From Salipiger profundus (GTDB taxonomy: Bacteria > Pseudomonadota > Alphaproteobacteria > Rhodobacterales > Rhodobacteraceae): DNA of 64,000 nucleotides. The translations under genes were made by a program, and so were the position numbers. Each line of letters starts with the position of its first letter. Within the stretch, counting starts at the first letter, position 1. Location: positions 3,489,501 to 3,553,500 of the forward strand of contig NZ_CP014796.1 in NCBI RefSeq assembly GCF_001969385.1, in the 5' to 3' direction. Below are positions 1 through 10,076 of this stretch, piece after piece. Under the pieces are notes generated by a model. That model did no database searches. It was not told where the DNA came from and worked only from the letters and a program-made list of their open reading frames with translations.

Positions 1-303
1 CAGGATCTGCCCCTTGGCCTCGACCAGAAGCTCCTGCCGCTTCACGCGAATCTCGTCGGCGCCGGCCTTGTCGCCGAGGTCTGCCGCCACCTTTCGCACA
101 ACGTCCTCATGGACGGCCTCTTCGAAATCGGCCTTGATGACCTCGCGCGCGTAGGCCTCTGCATCGGTGCCGGACTTTCCGAGCATTTCCGCCGCCCAGA
201 GACCGAGAAGCTTGTTGCAGCGCGCTTCCGCGCGGAAGCTCATTTCCTCGTCATGCGCGAACTTGGATTCGAATGCTTTTTCGCGGTCGTCAAAGGCGGT
301 CAT
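1..303 (-). CDS. F1-ATPase inhibitor zeta subunit (DUF1476), partial
   Basis: The minus strand reads from ATG at 303 to the window edge, giving 101 codons that begin MTAFDDREKAFESKFAHDEE and contain RCNKLLGLWAAEMLGKSG. This matches the DUF1476 family, whose characterised Paracoccus denitrificans member is the zeta subunit that inhibits ATP hydrolysis by F1FO-ATP synthase. Family members are about 105 residues, so only the last few residues are missing at the edge. The protein is small, charged and helical, with no signal peptide. It diverges from purC, and the 157-bp gap between them holds promoter-like sequences in both directions. Identification is by remembered family sequence. Confidence 0.9.
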   Translation of the reverse strand, partial: MTAFDDREKAFESKFAHDEEMSFRAEARCNKLLGLWAAEMLGKSGTDAEAYAREVIKADFEEAVHEDVVRKVAADLGDKAGADEIRVKRQELLVEAKGQIL

Positions 304-338
304 CGGTCTGGCTCCCCCCGATAAAATAATCGCTATAC

Positions 339-367
339 TGGATATTCCACGCGGGCTTCCCGCGCAA
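339..367 (-). promoter_or_regulatory. Candidate sigma70 promoter for zeta/DUF1476
   Basis: Read on minus, TTGCGC (367-362) and TATCCA (344-339) are separated by 17 bp and lie about 36 bp upstream of the start at 303. The match to consensus is modest. Confidence 0.35.
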
Positions 368-382
368 GGCTGAAGCGTCCGC

Positions 383-411
383 TTGCGACGACGCAAGGCT
401 TGATTTATAGG
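383..411 (+). promoter_or_regulatory. Candidate sigma70 promoter for purC
   Basis: TTGCGA (383-388) and TATAGG (406-411) are separated by exactly 17 bp, about 50 bp upstream of the purC start. The -10 is good for a GC-rich genome. The call rests on motif and spacing only. Confidence 0.5.
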
Positions 412-460
412 CCTCTCAAGGACGCGGGCCGCACCCGCGGGCCGCTGTGAAAGGATTCCC

Positions 461-1222
461 ATGGCACGCCGCAAGAAGATCTACGAAGGCAAGGCGAAGA
501 TTCTCTACGAAGGCCCCGAGCCCGGGACCATCGTGCAGTACTTCAAGGACGACGCGACCGCGTTCAACGCCCAGAAGAAGGACGTGATCGAGGGCAAGGG
601 CGTGTTGAACAACCGCCTGTCCGAGTTCTTCATGAACGGGCTGAACACCATTGGTGTGCCGACCCATTTCATCAAGCGGCTGAACATGCGCGAGCAACTG
701 TGCCGCTCGTGCGAGATCATCCCGCTCGAGGTCATCGTGCGCAACTTCGCCGCCGGCTCGCTTGCCAAGCGTCTCGGACTCGAGGAAGGCACGCCGCTGC
801 CGCGCCCGGTCGTCGAGTACTGCTACAAGGACGACAAGCTGGGTGACCCGCTCGTCACCGAAGAGCACATCGCGGCCTTCGGCTGGGCCAGCCAGCAGGA
901 CATGGACGACATCCTGAGCCTCGCGCTGCGGGTGAACGACTACCTGTCGGGCCTGATGTACGGCGTCGGCATCCGCCTCGTCGACTTCAAGATCGAGATC
1001 GGTCGGGTCTACGACGGCGACTTCCAGCGCCTGATCGTGGCCGACGAGATCTCGCCCGACAGCATGCGCCTGTGGGACATCGAGACCGGGCAGAAGCTCG
1101 ACAAGGACGTGTTCCGCCGCGATCTCGGCAACCTGACCGACGCCTACACCGAGGTGGCGCAGCGTCTTGGCGTGATGCCGAAGCAGGCCACGCATGTGGC
1201 CAAGCCCAAGCTCATCAACTGA
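461..1222 (+). CDS. purC: Phosphoribosylaminoimidazole-succinocarboxamide synthase
   Basis: SAICAR synthetase ligates aspartate to CAIR with ATP in purine biosynthesis and acts in the cytosol. The 253-residue protein opens [18 protein letters not shown], the N-terminal nucleotide-binding strand pair typical of bacterial PurC. It also carries [17 protein letters not shown], the [10 protein letters not shown] segment and the [10 protein letters not shown] motif of the active site. Length and end points match the single-domain bacterial enzyme. An AAAGGA ribosome-binding site precedes the ATG. It heads a purine cluster with purS 87 bp downstream and purQ beyond an unrelated dehydrogenase. Confidence 0.97.
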   Translation: MARRKKIYEGKAKILYEGPEPGTIVQYFKDDATAFNAQKKDVIEGKGVLNNRLSEFFMNGLNTIGVPTHFIKRLNMREQLCRSCEIIPLEVIVRNFAAGSLAKRLGLEEGTPLPRPVVEYCYKDDKLGDPLVTEEHIAAFGWASQQDMDDILSLALRVNDYLSGLMYGVGIRLVDFKIEIGRVYDGDFQRLIVADEISPDSMRLWDIETGQKLDKDVFRRDLGNLTDAYTEVAQRLGVMPKQATHVAKPKLIN

Positions 1223-1309
1223 GGTATCGGCGCGCCCTCGGGGCGTGCCGGACATTTGAACGGAAAGAGGAAAGGCCGCGGCCTTTCGCAAGCGAACGGA
1301 GTGGACGCC

Positions 1310-1540
1310 ATGAAGGCACGGGTTCATGTGATGCTGAAGGACGGCGTGCTCGATCCGCAGGGCGAGGCGGTGAAGCACGCGCTGCACGGACTGGGCTTCG
1401 ACGGCGTCGGGGGCGTCCGTCAGGGCAAGGTCATCGAGCTCGATCTGGCCGAGGGCACAGGCGAGGACGACGTGCGCGAGATGTGCGAGAAGCTGCTCGC
1501 CAACACGGTGATCGAGAGCTACGCCATCGAGATGGTCTGA
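1310..1540 (+). CDS. purS: Phosphoribosylformylglycinamidine synthase subunit PurS
   Basis: PurS is the small bridging subunit of the three-part FGAM synthase (PurL, PurQ, PurS) and is thought to help channel ammonia between PurQ and PurL. The 76-residue protein begins MKARVHVMLKDGVLDPQG and has the characteristic GLGFDGVGGVRQGKVIEL and EKLLANTVIESY segments. The ATG at 1310 was chosen over an upstream in-frame ATG at 1256 because it gives the family length and N-terminus. A palindromic terminator follows 77 bp after the stop. purL is not in this window. Confidence 0.95.
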   Translation: MKARVHVMLKDGVLDPQGEAVKHALHGLGFDGVGGVRQGKVIELDLAEGTGEDDVREMCEKLLANTVIESYAIEMV

Positions 1541-1617
1541 GCGCCGCGTCACGCGGGCAGGGGCTCCGCCTGAGGTCGTGGCTCCGGTCGCCTCTTTCGG
1601 CGCCTTCCAGGAATTTG

Positions 1618-1652
1618 AACGCCCGCGCGGGAATTGTCCCACGCGGGCGTTT
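1618..1652 (+). terminator. Rho-independent-like terminator after purS
   Basis: A perfect 10-bp inverted repeat, AACGCCCGCG and CGCGGGCGTT, encloses a 14-nt loop. The T-tract is short. It would end the purC-purS transcript before the dehydrogenase gene. Confidence 0.7.
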
Positions 1653-1806
1653 CCGTGTGTCCGGGGCAGGGCAGAGGCGCCGGCGTGAGGGAAGTGGATA
1701 TAGGCACGCGATCGCGGACGCAGGTGCAACGCCGTCTCCACCGGCGCGCTTGACACCGCAGCCCGGCTGACCTCCCCTGTGCGCGATTATCGGGAGGAGA
1801 AACACC

Positions 1807-2844
1807 ATGCGTGCAGCGGTTCTGCGAGCCTACAACGAAGACCTGTCCATGGAGGACGTGCCGCAGCCGGAGTGCCCCGAGGATGGCGTCGTCCTCAAGG
1901 TGCTGGCCTGCGGCGTCTGCCGCTCGGACTGGCACGGCTGGACCGGCGAGCACCCGCGGGTGAAGCCCGGCCAGATCCAGGGCCACGAGTATTGCGGCGA
2001 GGTCATCGAGGCCGGCCCGCGCTCGCAATGGGCGGTGGGCGACAAGCTCGTCGCGCCGTTCATCCTCTCCTGCGGAAGCTGCCCTCACTGCCGGGCCGGA
2101 AACTCCACCGTCTGCGAGGACCAGCGCCTGCCGGGCTTCGTCGAGCCGGGCGCCTTTGCCGAATACGTGGCGGTGCCGCGCGACTTCAACCTCGCGCGTC
2201 TGCCCGAGGGCATGTCGCCGACGCTTGCCGCCGGACTCGGCTGCCGGGTGACCACCGCCTGGCACGCGCTCACCGGGCGCGCCGGGCTGCAGGGCGGCGA
2301 GTGGCTCGCGGTGCATGGCACCGGTGGCGTCGGGCTGTCGGCGGCGCTTCTGGGACGGGCGCTCGGGGCGCATGTGATCGTGGTCGACGTGGTGCAGGAA
2401 AAGCTCGACCACGCGGTCGCGCTCGGCATGGATGCCGGTGTCAACGCCCGCGACGGCGATGCCGCCGAGCAGATCCGCGAGATCACCGGCGGCGGCGCAC
2501 ATGTGAGCATCGAGGCGCTGGGGATTCCCGAGACCGTCAACGCCTCGATCCGCTGCCTGCGCCCGCTCGGCCGTCACGTGCAGGTGGGCATGCCTGTCGG
2601 CCACACGGCGCGCATGGATGTCGACATGTCCGCCGTCTACCAGGGCAACCTCGCCCTTTACGGCACTCGCGGGATGCCCGCGCACAGATATCCGTCGCTG
2701 CTTGGATTGATCACGCGGGGAAAGGTGGATATGAGCCCTCTCATCGCGCGCGAGATTCCGCTCGGCCAGGCCGGGGCGGAACTGGCCGCCTTCAACGGGC
2801 CGACGCCGCCGGGCGTGGCCGTCATCACCGATTTCACCCGCTGA
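1807..2844 (+). CDS. Zinc-dependent alcohol dehydrogenase (MDR family)
   Basis: This is a cytosolic NAD(P)-dependent medium-chain dehydrogenase of 345 residues. Catalytic zinc ligands are visible as Cys38 ([10 protein letters not shown]) and His60-Glu61 (GHEYCGEV). The structural zinc lobe supplies Cys89, Cys92, Cys95 and Cys103. The Rossmann motif [13 protein letters not shown] follows. The subtype resembles zinc ADHs annotated as propanol-preferring or aryl-alcohol enzymes, but the substrate cannot be read from sequence. A GGGAGGAGA ribosome-binding site precedes the ATG. The gene sits between purS and purQ, yet a terminator lies before it, so it is probably transcribed on its own or with purQ only. 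Confidence 0.9.
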   Translation: MRAAVLRAYNEDLSMEDVPQPECPEDGVVLKVLACGVCRSDWHGWTGEHPRVKPGQIQGHEYCGEVIEAGPRSQWAVGDKLVAPFILSCGSCPHCRAGNSTVCEDQRLPGFVEPGAFAEYVAVPRDFNLARLPEGMSPTLAAGLGCRVTTAWHALTGRAGLQGGEWLAVHGTGGVGLSAALLGRALGAHVIVVDVVQEKLDHAVALGMDAGVNARDGDAAEQIREITGGGAHVSIEALGIPETVNASIRCLRPLGRHVQVGMPVGHTARMDVDMSAVYQGNLALYGTRGMPAHRYPSLLGLITRGKVDMSPLIAREIPLGQAGAELAAFNGPTPPGVAVITDFTR

Positions 2845-2866
2845 CCGCGGGTCAGGGAGAGCGCCC

Positions 2867-3535
2867 ATGAAAGCCGCCGTCATCGTCTTCCCCGGATCGA
2901 ACTGCGACCGCGATCTTGCCGAGGGGTTCCGCCGGGCGGGCCTTAACGTGCAGATGGTCTGGCACAAGGACACCGCGCTGCCCGAGGGCATCGACATCGT
3001 TGGCATTCCGGGCGGCTTCTCCTTCGGCGACTACCTGCGCTGCGGCGCCATCGCCGCCAACTCGCCGATCTGCAACGAGGTCAAGGCCCACGCCGACCGC
3101 GGCGGCTACGTCTTCGGCGTCTGCAACGGCTTCCAGGTGCTGACCGAGACCAAGATCCTGCCCGGTGCGCTTCTGCGCAACGGCAACCTGAAATACATCT
3201 GCCGCACCATCGGGCTCACTGTCGAGGAAAGCCAGTCGATCTTCACCCGTGGCTACAGCGCCGGCGAGACGATCCGCATCCCGATCGCGCATCACGACGG
3301 CAACTACACCGCCGACGCCGCGACGCTCGACGCGCTCGAGGCCGAGGGCCGGGTGGCCTTCCGCTACACCGACAACCCCAACGGCTCGGACCGCGACATC
3401 GCCGGCATCCTGTCGGAAAACCGCCGGGTGCTCGGCATGATGCCGCACCCCGAGCGCGCCTGCGACCCGGCGCAGGGCAACGAGGACGGTGCGCGTCTTT
3501 TCGCCAATCTGACGGCTGCCCTCGCGGAGGCCTGA
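2867..3535 (+). CDS. purQ: Phosphoribosylformylglycinamidine synthase subunit PurQ
   Basis: This is the glutaminase subunit of FGAM synthase, which releases ammonia from glutamine for PurL. The 222-residue class I glutamine amidotransferase has nucleophile Cys86 in [10 protein letters not shown] and the His194/Glu196 pair in MMPHPERA. The N-terminus [16 protein letters not shown] is diagnostic for PurQ. A CAGGGAGAG ribosome-binding site lies just upstream. It is 22 bp downstream of the zinc dehydrogenase, so it may be co-transcribed with it. PurS, its partner, is encoded upstream. Confidence 0.97.
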   Translation: MKAAVIVFPGSNCDRDLAEGFRRAGLNVQMVWHKDTALPEGIDIVGIPGGFSFGDYLRCGAIAANSPICNEVKAHADRGGYVFGVCNGFQVLTETKILPGALLRNGNLKYICRTIGLTVEESQSIFTRGYSAGETIRIPIAHHDGNYTADAATLDALEAEGRVAFRYTDNPNGSDRDIAGILSENRRVLGMMPHPERACDPAQGNEDGARLFANLTAALAEA

Positions 3536-3572
3536 CTTGAGGGCCTGAGCGCGCGCGCGTAGTCTGGCGTCC

Positions 3573-5339
3573 ATGTCGGAAGAGACCAGAGACAAGACAC
3601 GACGCACGCGGCGCTCGGGTCCGCTCAGTTGGCGGGTGCGGGTCGCGCTCGGCGTGCTGCTGGCGTTGGCTGTGGCGACCGTCTGGGTCACCAACGTCCT
3701 CCTGACCGACCGTTTCACCGAGAGCACCCGCAACCGGGCCGAGCTGCGGCTTGCGCTCTATTCCGGCAACCTGCTTTCGGAACTGCGCCGCAACGCCATC
3801 GTGCCGCAGCTGCTGGCGCGGGATCCGGCGCTGATCGGCGCGCTGAACTCGAACGACTTCAGCCAGTCGTCGCAGCGGCTCATTTCCTACGTCGACGAAA
3901 TCGGCGCCGCCTCGCTCATGCTGCTGGACCGCGACGGGCGCACCGTCGCCGCGACCGACCGCAACCGGCTGGGCGAGCAGCACCGCAACGCGCAGTATTT
4001 CGTCGACGCGCTGCGCTCGAACACCACCGTCTTCACGACGCAGGCACGCGAGGCGGGAGGGTATTCCTTTACCTACTCGCGCCGGGTGGAAAGCCAGAAC
4101 TCGGCCATCGGCGTGATCGTGGTCGAGGTCGACCTCGCCAAGTTCGAGCGCGCCTGGGCCGGGATCACCGATGCCGTGGCGGTGCTGAACTCGGAAGGCA
4201 CAATCGTGCTTGCCACCGAGCCGCGCTGGCGGGGGCGCACCATCGAGGAGGCGCTGGTGCGCCAGTCCCCGGAAAGTGCCATCGAGCGTGCCATCAAGGC
4301 CACCGCCGACTGGACCGCGCTGCCGCCCGACGCCTACCTGTCGGGCGAGGCGGTGATGCGGGTCGACGGGCGCATCCCGTTCCGGGGCTGGACCATGGCG
4401 ACCTTCACTACCTACGCCAGCGTGCGCGAGAAGGTGAACGCGGTGCTGGCGCTCGAGATCATGGGATTCGCGCTGCTCGCGGCGCTGGCCTTCTACGCGC
4501 TGAGCCGCCGCACGGCGCTGCGCATGGCTCTGTTCCAGCGGGAATCCGCCGAGCTGCGCCGCCTTAACGCGCGGCTCCAGCGCGAAATCGCGGAGCGCGA
4601 GAAGGTGCAGAAAGACCTCGCCTCGGCCGAGCAGACGCTCGAGCAGAGCTCGAAGCTGGCCGCCCTCGGCGAGATGTCGGCCGCAGTCAGCCACGAGCTG
4701 AACCAGCCGCTCGCCGCCATGAAGACCTATCTGGCCGGCGCCCGGCTGCTGCTGCGCCGCAATCGGCCCGAAGAGGCGATGACCGCCTTCCACCGCATCG
4801 ACGACCTGATCGAGCGGATGGGGGCCATCACCCGCCAGCTGAAGTCCTACGCCCGCAAGGGGCAGGACGCGCTGAGCCCGGTGGACATGGGCGAGGCGCT
4901 GGCCTCGGCTCTGAGCATGATGGAGCCGCAGCTCAAGGCGCGCCGCGTCCGCATCACCAAGATCCTGCCCGACGAGCAGGTGCGCGTGATGGGCGACCGG
5001 ATGCGGATCGAGCAGGTTCTCGTGAACCTGCTGCGCAACGCCATCGACGCGACCAAGTCCGAGGCGCACCCCGAGATCGAGATCATCCTCGCCAGCGGCG
5101 AGACGGCGGTGCTGTCGGTGCGCGACAACGGCCACGGCATCGAGGATTTCGACGCGCTCTTCGAGCCGTTCTACACCACCAAGCAGCCCGGCGACGGCAC
5201 GGGGCTGGGGCTGGCGATCAGCTCCGGCATCGTCGCCGAGCTCGGCGGCCGGCTGACAGCACGGAACGGCGCCGAGGGTGGGGCTGTTTTCGAGATGCAG
5301 CTTCCTATCTTGAATGACAGGCCCGCCGCCGCCGAGTGA
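3573..5339 (+). CDS. dctB: DctB-like sensor histidine kinase
   Basis: This 588-residue inner-membrane kinase has TM helices at about 22-44 and 290-310 enclosing a periplasmic Cache/PDC-type sensor domain. A cytoplasmic coiled coil (about 320-362) leads to the kinase core. The phospho-acceptor is His374 in AAVSHELNQPLAAMKTY. The N box (LVNLLRNAIDAT) and the G boxes (DNGHGI, GTGLGLAISSGI) are intact. The architecture matches DctB, which senses C4-dicarboxylates and phosphorylates DctD. The next gene is a DctD-type regulator 47 bp downstream, so the two form one unit. No DctPQM or DctA transporter is in the window, so the ligand is inferred from family likeness only. Confidence 0.85.
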   Translation: MSEETRDKTRRTRRSGPLSWRVRVALGVLLALAVATVWVTNVLLTDRFTESTRNRAELRLALYSGNLLSELRRNAIVPQLLARDPALIGALNSNDFSQSSQRLISYVDEIGAASLMLLDRDGRTVAATDRNRLGEQHRNAQYFVDALRSNTTVFTTQAREAGGYSFTYSRRVESQNSAIGVIVVEVDLAKFERAWAGITDAVAVLNSEGTIVLATEPRWRGRTIEEALVRQSPESAIERAIKATADWTALPPDAYLSGEAVMRVDGRIPFRGWTMATFTTYASVREKVNAVLALEIMGFALLAALAFYALSRRTALRMALFQRESAELRRLNARLQREIAEREKVQKDLASAEQTLEQSSKLAALGEMSAAVSHELNQPLAAMKTYLAGARLLLRRNRPEEAMTAFHRIDDLIERMGAITRQLKSYARKGQDALSPVDMGEALASALSMMEPQLKARRVRITKILPDEQVRVMGDRMRIEQVLVNLLRNAIDATKSEAHPEIEIILASGETAVLSVRDNGHGIEDFDALFEPFYTTKQPGDGTGLGLAISSGIVAELGGRLTARNGAEGGAVFEMQLPILNDRPAAAE

Positions 5340-5386
5340 GCGCGCGACCGGGCCGAGACCGAAGGCAGAAAAGGCGAAAGACGAGA

Positions 5387-6721
<1,335 letters not shown>

Positions 6722-6727
6722 CCCCTT

Positions 6728-6755
6728 GGGGCGGTGCCGGGTCAGGCGCCGCCCC
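6728..6755 (+). terminator. Hairpin after dctD
   Basis: GGGGCGG and CCGCCCC form a stem 6 bp past the dctD stop. There is no T-run, so it may be an imperfect or Rho-assisted terminator. Confidence 0.5.
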
Positions 6756-7145
6756 ACGTCGCGAAGACGTCTCGGAAACGTCACGGAATCGATTCGAACC
6801 CTCGGTAACTTGCGCGTGAAGTCCGGCGCGAGCGATGCTCGCCCGAAGCCTTTCATGCCCGAGCCGGGGGTTCTGCCATGCTGATCATCGACCCTGTCCG
6901 TTTCGTCCTGTCCTGCTGCTTCCTGCCCGCGCCCAATGGAATGCTGGCGCTGCTGGTGCGGGGCAAACGGATCTACTGACGCCGCCCGAGGCGCCTTGGC
7001 CGTGTGATCGATGCCGCGCTCCGAGGCCGGCGCGACGAGGCCCCTCCGACAGCGCTTGCGCGCGTTTCGTCGGGATTTGACGAGCGCAGGGAACCAGAGC
7101 CATGAGGCGGGCGTAAACTCTCGGCAAAGCAACCGGGAGCACCAA
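6756..7145. other. Intergenic region between dctD and channel pseudogene
   Basis: About 390 bp hold no convincing gene apart from one possible 33-codon hydrophobic frame at 6878-6979. No tRNA, clear promoter or repeat was recognised. Confidence 0.5.
6878..6979 (+). CDS. Possible 33-residue hydrophobic small protein
   Basis: An ATG-to-TGA frame encodes MLIIDPVRFVLSCCFLPAPN followed by a hydrophobic stretch and a basic RGKRIY end. It could be a small membrane peptide or chance. There is no strong ribosome-binding site beyond a GGGGG run about 9 bp upstream, and I recognise no family. Confidence 0.2.
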   Translation: MLIIDPVRFVLSCCFLPAPNGMLALLVRGKRIY

Positions 7146-7580
7146 ATGTCCACGATAATCGGCATCGCCTTCCTTATCGCCACCGCCTGCATGCATCACG
7201 CCATGCTCATGGTTGCGACCTCGGTGGTGCCGGAGCGTCTGCGCCACAGCAGGCTTCTGCCAATCGTGGTGTTCAGCCTGCTTGCGGTGATCCACACCCT
7301 TCAGATCGCGGCCGGGGCGCTCCTGTTCATCGCCCTGCACCACGGTCTGTGGACCGATGCGTTCGGCGGGAGCTTTTAGGGCAAGTGGAACGACTACTTC
7401 TATTTTTCGGGGATGAACTTCACCACGCTCGGCCAGACCGGCATGAGCATCGTGGGTCCTATGCGCATCGTGGCGATGATGCAGGCGCTGGCGGGCTTCA
7501 TGGTGCTGACATGGTCGGCGAGCTTCCTCTACGCGACCTGCCGCCAGCAGTTCATCGCGGAATCCGAGGGTGACGTCTGA
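7146..7580 (+). pseudogene. Two-TM ion-channel-like protein interrupted by in-frame TAG
   Basis: From ATG 7146 (after CCGGGAGC) the frame encodes a hydrophobic protein that stops at TAG 7377-7379. The same frame then continues uninterrupted to TGA 7578-7580, giving 145 codons including the TAG. The second part resembles a K+-channel pore and following TM helix: DYFYFSGMNFTTLGQTGMS, then MRIVAMMQALAGFMVLTWSA. In channels of this type the filter normally reads TTLGYGD-like, so GQTG is also divergent. Both the premature stop and the altered filter suggest decay, although amber readthrough or a sequencing error cannot be excluded. The downstream gene begins 16 bp later. Confidence 0.65.
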
Positions 7581-7596
7581 GCGCAAGGAACCAGAG

Positions 7597-8256
7597 ATGA
7601 TCGAATGGATGTCCAACCACGCGCAACTTCTGGGGGTTGCGGTCAGTGCCGTGACGGCGGTGATCTGGGTGATCTACCTGCAGCTGCTGGTGAGCAGCAT
7701 GCGGCGACAGCGCCGCACCAATGTCGAGATCACCCGCGCCGGCGAGCCCGGCGAGGACGCGAAGTGCCTCGTGAGCAACATGGGCGCCGAACCGGTCTAC
7801 ATCAAAAGCGTGATCGTCGACGTGGTTGCGGACGGCGAACGCTACACGGCTGCGGCGACGCAGCGGCGGGAAATCACGCAGGACAAGCTCACCGACCTCG
7901 CGGAGAAGACCACCGAAGGCCCGCTTGAGAGCGGCAAGAGCCGCGACGTGGGGTCCTTCAAGGACCTCGTGAGCCGCATGATGGATTTTTGCGAGATCGA
8001 GCAGCTGAAGGACAGGATCGAGAACATCAAGATCCTCGTCGTCATGACCTCGGGGTTCAGCAAGCAGCTCGCCGCAGCCGAGCAGGAGTTCGCGGTGACG
8101 CCGGACGGGCAGGGCGGCCTCTACGTCACCCACAGCAGCGTGACCTCGACGCAGCTGCGCGGCCGGCGCGTCCGGCGCCAGATCGAGGAACGGGTGAACC
8201 GGGTGCTGCGCGAAGAGGCCGACATGATCCGGCGCACGGTGGGCGAAGAGCGCTGA
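7597..8256 (+). CDS. Membrane-anchored protein of unknown function
   Basis: I do not recognise this 219-residue protein. It has one hydrophobic segment at about residues 10-29 (LLGVAVSAVTAVIWVIYLQL). A mostly polar domain follows, with a beta-rich stretch (KCLVSNMGAEPVYIKSVIVD) and a basic, charged C-terminus (RRVRRQIEERVNRVLREEAD). This suggests an N-terminally anchored cytoplasmic or periplasmic domain. The ATG at 7597 follows a GCAAGGAA ribosome-binding site; the in-frame ATG-like start at 7570 would lack one. It lies immediately after the broken channel-like gene and may once have worked with it. It is convergent with the BetI-like gene. Confidence 0.65.
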   Translation: MIEWMSNHAQLLGVAVSAVTAVIWVIYLQLLVSSMRRQRRTNVEITRAGEPGEDAKCLVSNMGAEPVYIKSVIVDVVADGERYTAAATQRREITQDKLTDLAEKTTEGPLESGKSRDVGSFKDLVSRMMDFCEIEQLKDRIENIKILVVMTSGFSKQLAAAEQEFAVTPDGQGGLYVTHSSVTSTQLRGRRVRRQIEERVNRVLREEADMIRRTVGEER

Positions 8257-8364
8257 CCCGGGTGGGGTCACGGAACCACCGCCTGGCATCACGCAGGGGA
8301 GCCCAGCCGGGCTCGCGCGCCTGTCGAATCTTCGTCACCAGCTCCTGCGGCCCCCGAGGAGCGG

Positions 8365-9036
8365 TTAGTTCTTCGCCCTCACTCGGGCCTTGGTCAACAG
8401 CCGCGCCACCTCGGCCATGCGGGCCCGGGCGGCACGTCGCGTGTCGCTGTCCGGCAGGCGGGCGTCGAGCACCGCGTCGAGCTGTGCCCGCGCCTGTTGC
8501 TGCGTCACGCCGTCCAGGCTCAATCCGCAACGAAGCCAGATGCCGTCGATGGCCGTGGTCATCAGATCCGTAACCAGCGCGGCGTCGGACGCCGGCAACA
8601 GGCTGCGCAAAGGGCCGATCAGGTTCGACCGCATCCGCGCGTAGATCACCGTCTGGATGCGTTGGTAGACCGGCACATGCGGCACGCCCGCGCAAAGCGC
8701 GATCCAGGCGTGGGCCACCTCGGGGCGGAAGGAGGTGGGCGACAGGTTGGTCTCGATCACCGCGTAGACGCGCTCCCACGGTGTGCGGGCCTCGCCCAGC
8801 AGCAGCACCGCCTCGCGCAGCAGCTCGGCATTGGCGTGGCGCAGGGCGGCGGCCAGCAGCGCTTCCTTGGTCTTGAAGTAGTGCAGGACGTTGGCCTTGG
8901 AGGCACCGGCTTCTTCCGCCACACGCGCCAGCGAGGTGCCCTCGTTACCGTGCCGCATCAGCGCCCGATATGCCGCCGCGGCGTATTCCGCCCGCCTGAT
9001 CCGGGAAATGTCTCTGCGGCCCATGCTGGCACCCAA
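8365..9036 (-). CDS. betI: BetI-like TetR-family repressor
   Basis: The 223-residue regulator has an N-terminal TetR helix-turn-helix (TSLARVAEEAGASKANVLHYF). Its C-terminal domain matches BetI in several places: FRPEVAHAWIALCAG, MRSNLIGPLRSLLP and DGIWLRCGLSLDG. BetI represses glycine betaine synthesis and uptake genes and is relieved by choline. It is divergently arranged with a ChoX-type choline-binding protein, which fits that role. A 7-bp inverted repeat resembling BetI sites lies 35 bp upstream of the start. ATG 9036 was taken; ATG 9024 (MGRRDIS) is equally possible. betA and betB are not nearby. Confidence 0.8.
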   Translation of the reverse strand: MGASMGRRDISRIRRAEYAAAAYRALMRHGNEGTSLARVAEEAGASKANVLHYFKTKEALLAAALRHANAELLREAVLLLGEARTPWERVYAVIETNLSPTSFRPEVAHAWIALCAGVPHVPVYQRIQTVIYARMRSNLIGPLRSLLPASDAALVTDLMTTAIDGIWLRCGLSLDGVTQQQARAQLDAVLDARLPDSDTRRAARARMAEVARLLTKARVRAKN

Positions 9037-9070
9037 TCTGTCCGATCCATCCGATGACCGCTGCTAAATT

Positions 9071-9092
9071 AGATTGACTCTTCGTTCAATCT
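9071..9092. promoter_or_regulatory. Palindromic operator candidate (BetI-type)
   Basis: AGATTGA and TCAATCT form a perfect 7-bp inverted repeat around an 8-nt spacer, centred between the BetI-like gene and choX. The ATTGA...TCAAT core resembles the BetI operator as I remember it. It could control both divergent genes. Confidence 0.55.
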
Positions 9093-9152
9093 ATTCGAGC
9101 TTCACGTTTATGAACCAATCGGTCCATCTATATTCCATAAGGATCACGAACG

Positions 9153-10076
9153 ATGAAAGCCTGCCTTCCCGTCGCCGGACTTCTCGCCGTCACGACCACC
9201 GCCATGCCCGCCCTTGCAGACTGCTCGACGGTCCGTCTCGCGGAGCCGGGCTGGACCGATCTCGCGCTGACGACGGCCGTCACTCAGGTGCTGCTCGAAG
9301 GCATGGGGCATGAGACCGAAACCGAGATCCTAGGCATCCCGGTCATCTACGAGGCCATGAAGGCCGGCGATCTCGATGTCTTCATGGGCTACTGGGATCC
9401 GGCGATGGAAACCTATTTCAACGCCTACCGCGACACCGGCGAGATCGAGACCATCCACACCAACCTCGAGGGCGCCAAGTTCACCTGGGCGGTGCCGTCC
9501 TACGTGCACGAGGCCGGTGTGACCTCCTTCGCCGATCTCGCCGCGCAGGAGGACAAGTTCGGTGGCAAGCTCTACGGCATCGAGCCGGGATCGAACGACA
9601 TCATGCTCGAGATCGTCGAGAAGGACGAATTCGGCCTTGGCGACTGGGACGTGGTGGAAAGCTCCGAGCAGGGGATGCTGGCGCAGGTCGCGCGCGAGGT
9701 CCGGTCGGAAGACTGGATCGTCTTTCTTGCTTGGGCGCCGCACCCGATGAACACCAACTTCGACATCGCCTACCTCGAAGGTGGCGATGCCTGGTATGGT
9801 CCCGACTTCGGCGGGGCGACCGTCTCCACCCAGGTGCGCGAGGGCTACGTGTCCGAGTGTCCCGAGGTCGGCAAGCTGCTGACCCAGCTCACCTTCGACG
9901 TGGACATGGAGAGCGAAGGCATGGGCTACATTCTCGAAGACGGCATGCCCCCCAAGGAGGCCGCTCGCACCCTGATCGCCGCCTATCCGGACAGGCTGCA
10001 AGGCTGGCTGGACGGGGTCGAGACCGTGGACGGCGCACCGGCGCTCGCGGCAGTGAAGTCGGATCTCGGCCTGTGA
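9153..10076 (+). CDS. choX: Choline/glycine betaine ABC transporter substrate-binding protein
   Basis: This 307-residue periplasmic protein has a signal peptide cleaved near residue 22 (MPALA/DC). Aromatic residues Trp34 (EPGWTD), Trp81 (MGYWDP), Tyr117 and Trp194 (LAWAPHPMN) are placed like the aromatic box that binds the quaternary ammonium in Sinorhizobium ChoX. The LPSN-type signature MKAGDLDVFMGYWDP is typical of the choline/betaine class. Unusually, no permease (choW) or ATPase (choV) follows; the next gene is an alpha/beta hydrolase whose GTG overlaps this stop. It must therefore feed a transporter encoded elsewhere or have another role. It is likely controlled by the divergent BetI-like repressor. 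Confidence 0.88.
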   Translation: MKACLPVAGLLAVTTTAMPALADCSTVRLAEPGWTDLALTTAVTQVLLEGMGHETETEILGIPVIYEAMKAGDLDVFMGYWDPAMETYFNAYRDTGEIETIHTNLEGAKFTWAVPSYVHEAGVTSFADLAAQEDKFGGKLYGIEPGSNDIMLEIVEKDEFGLGDWDVVESSEQGMLAQVAREVRSEDWIVFLAWAPHPMNTNFDIAYLEGGDAWYGPDFGGATVSTQVREGYVSECPEVGKLLTQLTFDVDMESEGMGYILEDGMPPKEAARTLIAAYPDRLQGWLDGVETVDGAPALAAVKSDLGL

